Origin: CAZKTF01 sp964555565 | GTDB lineage: Bacteria > Planctomycetota > JAJSAM01 > JAKLKS01 | Direction of reading: 5' to 3' | Assembly: GCA_964555565.1 (NCBI GenBank) | Contig: CAZKTF010000123.1 | Location: 1-10,496 of the forward strand | DNA: 10,496 bases | Shown: piece by piece, positions 6,399 to 10,496 of the stretch | How positions within the stretch are numbered: position 1 is the stretch's first letter | Layout: each line of letters starts with the position of its first letter | Made by a program: the position numbers and the translations under genes | The notes under the pieces: generated by a model | Database searches by the model: none | Seen by the model: the letters and a program-made list of their open reading frames with translations, nothing else | Told to the model about the DNA's origin: nothing

Positions 6399-7739
6399 CT
6401 ACCGCAGATCAAGGAGGAACACGTCCGGGGCGCCGTTCGTGTCCCCGGCGGCGAAGTTCGAAGACTGGGAGTTGAACGCCAGGAACCGCCCGTTCGAGGA
6501 GAGGGACGCGGACGAGAGGCCGCTGCCCGCGTTCCCCTGGCCGCCCTGGGCGTCCACGGAGAGCCTCCGCGTCCCGCCCGTGCGGAGGTCGTGGAGGAAC
6601 ACGTCGGTCGTGTTGTTCGTGTCCCCCGGGACGAGGTTCGTGGCGTCCGACATGAACACGACGAACTTCCCGCTCGAGGGGAGCTTGGGTTCATTGCTGC
6701 CCTGGCCGCCGCCGTCCCCCTGCTGCCCCGTCGAGTCCACGGAGACCCGGCGCGTCTCGCCCGCGCGGAGGTCGCGGACGAAGGCGTCGCTCACGCCGTT
6801 CGTGTCCCCGGGGACGAGGTTGGAGGCCCCGGAGATGAAGGCCACGAGCCTCCCGTTGGGCGTGACGACGGGCTCGGAGGACTCCCCGTTCCCCTCGTTC
6901 CCGTCGGAGTCCACGGAGACCCGCGTCGTCGTCCCGGTCCGGAGGTCGTGGACGAAGACGTCGTAGGCCCCGTTCGTGTCCCCGGGGACCAGGTTCGTGG
7001 CGGAGGAGTAGAAGGCCACGAATCGCCCGTTGGCCGAGAGGAACGGGCGGAAGGAGTCCGAGTTCCCCTGGTTCCCGTCGGAGTCCACGGAGACCCTCGT
7101 GACCGTGCCGGTCTTCCGATCCTTCACGAAGACGTCGGCGGCGCCGTTGGCGTCCCCCGGGACGAGGTTGGAGGACCTGGAGTCGAAGGCGACGAGCCGC
7201 CCGCTGGCGGAGATCGAGGGGCTGTACCCTCCCAGGCCACCGTTCCCCTCCGCCCCGTCCCCTGCCGTCGAGACCCGCGCGGTCTCCCCCGTCTTCGCGT
7301 CGTGGACGAAGATGTCGAACTCGTCGTTCGTGTCCCCCGGCACGAGGTTCGAGGCGGCCGACAGGAACGCCACGAACCGGCCGCTGGCCGAGGGCACCGG
7401 GTAGTAGCACTCGCCGTTCCCCTGGGAGCCGCCGGAGTCCACGGAGAGCAGGGCGAGCGTTCCGCGCTTCCGGTCCCGCAGGAAGGCGTCTTTGGCGCCG
7501 TTCGCGTCGCCAGGGACGAGGTTCGAGGAGTTGGACTCGAAGGCCACGAAGCGGCCGTTCGGCGTGACGGCGCCGTTCTGGGACGTCCCGTTGCCCGGGG
7601 CGTCCGCGGGGGCGCCAGAGACGAGCTCCGGTCCCTCGAACCCGGCCGCCGACGCCGTGGCGAGGAGGGCGAGGAGCGGGAGCCCGGCCGCGGCCCAGGG
7701 GGCCGGGGCGCGGCGGGACGACGGATGCGGCGCGTGCAT
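6399..7739 (-). CDS. Secreted seven-bladed propeller protein A (PD40/TolB-like repeats, 446 aa)
   Basis: This is the last gene of the tandem array. It has an N-terminal signal peptide: RR, then a hydrophobic core AAAGLPLLALLATA, then an ASA-A type cleavage site. Seven repeats of about 57-62 aa follow, each reading NGRFVAF-S-ATNLVPGDTNG--DVFVHDLRTG-TTRVSVDS-G. The seventh stops after DVFLLDLR. The missing last strand appears to be supplied by the mature N-terminus (PELVSGAPADAPGNG), giving classic velcro closure of a seven-bladed propeller. All seven blades keep D-x-N-x-x-x-D. The upstream ATG at 7757 has no Shine-Dalgarno, whereas GGAAGGAG lies 8 nt before ATG 7739, so I use 7739. PD40/TolB-like propellers usually bind proteins or ligands; no catalytic motif is seen. 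It is exported or periplasmic; function unknown. Confidence 0.85.
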   Translation of the reverse strand: MHAPHPSSRRAPAPWAAAGLPLLALLATASAAGFEGPELVSGAPADAPGNGTSQNGAVTPNGRFVAFESNSSNLVPGDANGAKDAFLRDRKRGTLALLSVDSGGSQGNGECYYPVPSASGRFVAFLSAASNLVPGDTNDEFDIFVHDAKTGETARVSTAGDGAEGNGGLGGYSPSISASGRLVAFDSRSSNLVPGDANGAADVFVKDRKTGTVTRVSVDSDGNQGNSDSFRPFLSANGRFVAFYSSATNLVPGDTNGAYDVFVHDLRTGTTTRVSVDSDGNEGNGESSEPVVTPNGRLVAFISGASNLVPGDTNGVSDAFVRDLRAGETRRVSVDSTGQQGDGGGQGSNEPKLPSSGKFVVFMSDATNLVPGDTNNTTDVFLHDLRTGGTRRLSVDAQGGQGNAGSGLSSASLSSNGRFLAFNSQSSNFAAGDTNGAPDVFLLDLR

Positions 7740-7747
7740 GGGATCCA

Positions 7748-7755
7748 CTCCTTCC
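7748..7755 (-). promoter_or_regulatory. Ribosome binding site of propeller A
   Basis: GGAAGGAG on the minus strand is 8 nt before ATG 7739 and overlaps the alternative ATG at 7757. It therefore decides the start in favour of 7739. Confidence 0.75.
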
Positions 7756-7767
7756 ATGGTTCCGTGG

Positions 7768-9099
7768 CTACCTCAGGTCCAGCAGGAACACGTCGGAGTT
7801 GCCGTTCGTGTCCCCCGCGGCGAAGTTCGAGGCTGCCGAGGTGATCACCAGGAAGCGCCCGCTGGGGGAGAGCGACATGCCGGTGAGGTAGCTGTCGCCG
7901 TCCCCCTCGTTCCCCTGGGCATCCACGGAGAGCCGCCGCGTCTCGCCCGTCCGGAGGTCGTGGAGGAAGACGTCTTCCCTGAGGTTCGCGTCCCCTGGGA
8001 CGAGGTTCGTGGCGTCCGAGGAGAACACGACGGACTTCCCGTTCGACGGGAGCGCGGGATTGACGCTGTCGCCGTTCCCCTGCTGGCCCGCGGAATCCAC
8101 GGACGCGCGACGGGTCTCGCCCGTCCGCAGGTCGTGGACGAAGACGTCCGCACGATTGTTCGTGTCCCCGGCGACGAGGTTCGTGGCGTAGGAGGAGAAG
8201 GCGACCATCTTCCCGCTGGGCGTCACCACGGGGAAGTAGGACAGGCTGTCGGCCTGGTTGCCGTCGGAGTCCACCGAGACCCGCGTCGTCGTCCCGGTCC
8301 GAAGGTCGTGGAGGAAGATGTCGTGGGCGCCGTTCGTGTCCCCCGGGGCGAGGTTCGTGGCCACGGAGCTGAACGTGACGAAGCGGCCGTTGGCGGAGAT
8401 CGAGGGGGAGTTGGAGTCGCCGTCGCCCTGGTTCCCGTCGGAGTCCACGGAGACTCGGGTGAGCGTCCCCCTCTTGAGGTCCCGCACGAAGACGTCGTAG
8501 CTGCCGTTCGTATCGCCGGAGACGACGTTGGAGGCCAGGGACTCGAAGGTGACGAACCGCCCGTTCGCGGTCATCGAGGCGCCATCCACGCCGGAGCGGT
8601 CGTCCCCCTCCGTCCCGTCCGTGGCCGTGGAGACCCGCGTGGTCTCCCCCGTCTTCGCGTCGTGCAGGAACGCGTCGTACCTGCCGTTCGTGTCCCCGGC
8701 GACGAGGAACAGGGAGTTGGACTCGAAGACGACGAACCGCCCGTTGGCCGAGATCGCGGGGTTCCACGCGTCGCCGCCGGCCTCGTTCCCGGCGGAGTCC
8801 ACGTTGACCTGGGCCGTCGCCCCGGTCCTCCGGTCCCGGACGAAGAGGTCGCGGGTCCCGAAGGAGTTCCCCGGGACGAGGTCCGTGGCGTTGGACGAGA
8901 ATGCCACGAAGCGGCCGTTGGGCGTGACGGCGCCGTCGAAGGAGTAGGAGTTGCCCGGGGCCCCCGCCGGGGTCACGGAAACCATCTCCGGCCCCGCGGG
9001 ACCGGCGGCCGACGCCGTCGCGAGGACGGCGAGGAGCGAGAGCCCGGCCGCGGCACACGGGGCCGGGGCGCGGCGGGACGACCGGCGATTCACTGCCAT
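7768..9099 (-). CDS. Secreted seven-bladed propeller protein B (PD40/TolB-like repeats, 443 aa)
   Basis: This is a paralog of its neighbours with the same plan: a signal peptide (AAAGLSLLAVLATASAA), the velcro strand PEMVSVTPAGAPGN, six full repeats and a short seventh ending DVFLLDLR. Blade 1 has lost the conserved loop (GNSFGTRD instead of GDTNG--D) and blade 2 reads SLFLVAGDTNG; the other loops are intact. A GTG at 9111 is in frame, but GGTGGAGG lies 5 nt before ATG 9099, so I use 9099. It lies 28 nt upstream of gene A and 19 nt downstream of gene C, so the three are probably co-transcribed. Blade 6 is nearly identical at DNA level to blade 6 of gene C. The single Cys before the hydrophobic core is not in a lipobox. 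Function unknown. Confidence 0.85.
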   Translation of the reverse strand: MAVNRRSSRRAPAPCAAAGLSLLAVLATASAAGPAGPEMVSVTPAGAPGNSYSFDGAVTPNGRFVAFSSNATDLVPGNSFGTRDLFVRDRRTGATAQVNVDSAGNEAGGDAWNPAISANGRFVVFESNSLFLVAGDTNGRYDAFLHDAKTGETTRVSTATDGTEGDDRSGVDGASMTANGRFVTFESLASNVVSGDTNGSYDVFVRDLKRGTLTRVSVDSDGNQGDGDSNSPSISANGRFVTFSSVATNLAPGDTNGAHDIFLHDLRTGTTTRVSVDSDGNQADSLSYFPVVTPSGKMVAFSSYATNLVAGDTNNRADVFVHDLRTGETRRASVDSAGQQGNGDSVNPALPSNGKSVVFSSDATNLVPGDANLREDVFLHDLRTGETRRLSVDAQGNEGDGDSYLTGMSLSPSGRFLVITSAASNFAAGDTNGNSDVFLLDLR

Positions 9100-9104
9100 G
9101 CGTG

Positions 9105-9112
9105 CCTCCACC
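9105..9112 (-). promoter_or_regulatory. Ribosome binding site of propeller B
   Basis: GGTGGAGG on the minus strand is 5 nt before ATG 9099. It covers the competing GTG at 9111, which argues against that start. Confidence 0.7.
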
Positions 9113-9118
9113 TCGTGG

Positions 9119-10453
9119 CTACCTCAGGTCCAGCAGGAACACGTCGTAGACCCCGTTCCCGTCCCCCGGGGCGAAGTTCGAGGACTGGGAGGTGAGGGCG
9201 AGGAACCTCCCGTTCGGGGAGAGCGCCTGGGCGTAGACGTAGGAGGTGTTGTTCCCCTCGCCCCCCTGGGAATCCACGGAGAGTCGCCGCGTCTCTCCCG
9301 TCCGGAGGTCGTGGAGGAAGACGTCTTCCCTGAGGTTCGCGTCCCCGGGGACGAGGTTCGTGGCGTCCGAGGAGTACACGACGAACTTCCCGTTCGAGGG
9401 CAGCCCGGGCTCGTAGCTGGCGCCGTTCCCCGCCTGCCCGGCGGAGTCCGCGGAGACGCGGCGGATCTCGTCCGTCCGGAGGTCGTGGACGAAGGTGTCG
9501 TACTGTGCGCCGTTCGCGTCCCCGGGCACGAGGTTCGTGGCGCCGGAGTAGAAGGCGACGAACCTGCCGTTGGACGTGACGAAGGGTTCGCGGCAGTCCG
9601 CGTTCCCCTCGATCCCGTCGGCGTCCACGGAGACCCGCCTCGTCGCCCCGGTCCGGAGGTCGTGGAGGAAGACGTCGGAGAAGCCGTTCGTGTCCCCGGG
9701 GGCGAGGTTCGTGGCGTAGGACTGGAAGACCACGAACCGGCCGTTGGCCGAGATCGAGGGCTCGACGGAACCGTTGTCGGCCTGGTTGCCGTCGGAGTCC
9801 ACGGAGACCCGCGTGATGGTCCCCCGCTTGAGGTCCCGCAGGAAGACATCGTAGGTCCCGTTGGTGTCCCCGGGGACGAGGTTCGTGGCGGCGGAATGGA
9901 AGACGACGAACCGCCCGTTCGCGGACATCCAGGTGCCGTAGGCGTAGGACTCCCCGTCCCTCTCCGTGCCGTCCTCGGCCGTCGAGATTCGCGTGGTCTC
10001 CCCCGTCCTGAGGTCCCGCACGAAGGCGTCGAGGACGCCGTTGGTGTCCCCGGGGACGAGGTCCGTGGCGCGCGAGGCGAAGGCCACGAAACGGCCGTTG
10101 GCCGAGATGACCGCGTAGAAGGAGCCGCCGTCGCCCTCGTTCCCGCCGGAATCCACCGAGACGCGCGTGGTCGTCCCCGCCCGGCGGTCCCGCACGAAGG
10201 CGTCCGCGAAACCGTTCGTGTCCCCGGGGACGAGGTCCGTGGCGAGGGACCCGAAGGCCACGAAGCGGCCGCTCGGCGTGACGGCGCCGTCCGAGGACCC
10301 GCCGTTCCCCGGGGAGCCCGCCGGGGTCGCGGAGACGAGCTCCGGCCCCGCGGGCCCGGCCGCCTTCGCCGTGGCGAGGACGGCGAGGAGCGAGAGGCCG
10401 GCCACGGCCCACGGGGCCCGGGCGCGGCGGGACGATGCAGTTGCTTCGGACAT
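9119..10453 (-). CDS. Secreted seven-bladed propeller protein C (PD40/TolB-like repeats, 444 aa)
   Basis: This is the third complete paralog. It has a signal peptide (RRARAPWAVAGLSLLAVLATAKAAG), the velcro strand PELVSATPAGSPGN, six full blades and a short seventh ending DVFLLDLR. All blades keep the D-x-N...D loop; blade 5 has one extra residue (GDANGAQYD). Its blades match those of B and A best at the same position: blade 2 reads TGETTRISTAEDGTE, blade 3 LKRGTITRVSVDSDGNQ, blade 6 NLREDVFLHDLRTGETRRLSVDS. This argues for whole-gene duplication rather than fresh blade amplification. The ATG at 10453 has GAGGG 4 nt upstream. It is followed by B after 19 nt and preceded by the end of a fourth copy after 27 nt. 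It is exported; function unknown. Confidence 0.85.
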   Translation of the reverse strand: MSEATASSRRARAPWAVAGLSLLAVLATAKAAGPAGPELVSATPAGSPGNGGSSDGAVTPSGRFVAFGSLATDLVPGDTNGFADAFVRDRRAGTTTRVSVDSGGNEGDGGSFYAVISANGRFVAFASRATDLVPGDTNGVLDAFVRDLRTGETTRISTAEDGTERDGESYAYGTWMSANGRFVVFHSAATNLVPGDTNGTYDVFLRDLKRGTITRVSVDSDGNQADNGSVEPSISANGRFVVFQSYATNLAPGDTNGFSDVFLHDLRTGATRRVSVDADGIEGNADCREPFVTSNGRFVAFYSGATNLVPGDANGAQYDTFVHDLRTDEIRRVSADSAGQAGNGASYEPGLPSNGKFVVYSSDATNLVPGDANLREDVFLHDLRTGETRRLSVDSQGGEGNNTSYVYAQALSPNGRFLALTSQSSNFAPGDGNGVYDVFLLDLR

Positions 10454-10480
10454 GGTTCCCTCGCTTCGGTGGTTCCGCGG

Positions 10481-10496
10481 CTACCGCAGGTCCAGG
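10481..10496 (-). CDS. 3' tip of a fourth propeller paralog (partial)
   Basis: The last 16 nt of the window read, on the minus strand, L-D-L-R-stop (CTG GAC CTG CGG TAG). This is the same C-terminus that ends proteins A, B and C. The sequence just after its stop (CCGCGGAACCA) also resembles the B-to-A junction (CCACGGAACCA). I infer that the array continues beyond the right edge with at least one more copy. Confidence 0.7.

Noticed and set aside
7700..7739. Twin-arginine export signal in the propeller proteins (SSRR before the hydrophobic core)
   Set aside because: The residues after RR are A-P-A rather than the Tat consensus x-F-L-K, so an ordinary Sec signal peptide is more likely.
6060..9195. 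Long plus-strand frames with repetitive VRVPGDEVRG-like products
   Set aside because: They mirror the propeller repeats on the opposite strand. The repetition is inherited from the real minus-strand blades, which have signal peptides and Shine-Dalgarno sites.
6399..10496. The periodic roughly 175-bp repeats as a CRISPR or satellite array
   Set aside because: The repeats are divergent, stay in one reading frame and encode protein blades with conserved residues. There are no short identical repeats with unique spacers.

Overview
The window is very GC-rich chromosomal DNA. Its genes are dense, their third codon positions are almost always G or C, and long open frames occur by chance on both strands. 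This points to a high-GC environmental bacterium. A bacterial XPB-type helicase pair, a DUF222-like HNH nuclease and a family of secreted propeller proteins would fit a Myxococcota/Deltaproteobacteria-like or similar soil or metagenomic lineage. I cannot assign it more precisely from sequence alone, and nothing suggests a phage or plasmid.

Positions 1-274 hold no gene I can support, only a strong nested dyad just past the end of the first operon. Positions 275-4113 (minus strand) hold a two-gene operon: an XPB/Ssl2-type superfamily 2 DNA helicase (582 aa, 2365-4113) followed, with a 7-nt overlap, by a 698-aa helicase-associated protein (275-2371). Both carry what looks like the same helicase-associated domain, N-terminal in the helicase and C-terminal in the partner. 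The pairing resembles the adjacent mycobacterial XPB and helicase-associated genes and suggests a joint DNA-repair or unwinding role.

Positions 4114-4557 are non-coding. They contain a MITE-like element of about 224 bp (4334-4557) with imperfect 35-bp terminal inverted repeats and a 9-bp flanking direct repeat. The element end abuts an HNH endonuclease gene (4558-5493, minus) and supplies its stop codon.

Positions 5494-5853 form the divergent region between the HNH gene and a small plus-strand membrane protein gene (5854-6378). The region carries REP-like palindromes, an exact 23-nt direct repeat, a nested hairpin and weak promoter-like sequences.

Positions 6399-10496 (minus) are a tandem array of at least four closely spaced paralogous genes: three complete and the 3' tip of a fourth entering at the right edge. 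Each complete gene encodes a secreted protein of about 445 aa with exactly seven PD40/TolB-like repeats, and the N-terminus apparently supplies the outer strand of the last blade (velcro closure). Twenty of 21 blades carry a D-x-N...D loop that may bind calcium. This paralog array is the least ordinary part of the window; its function is unknown.
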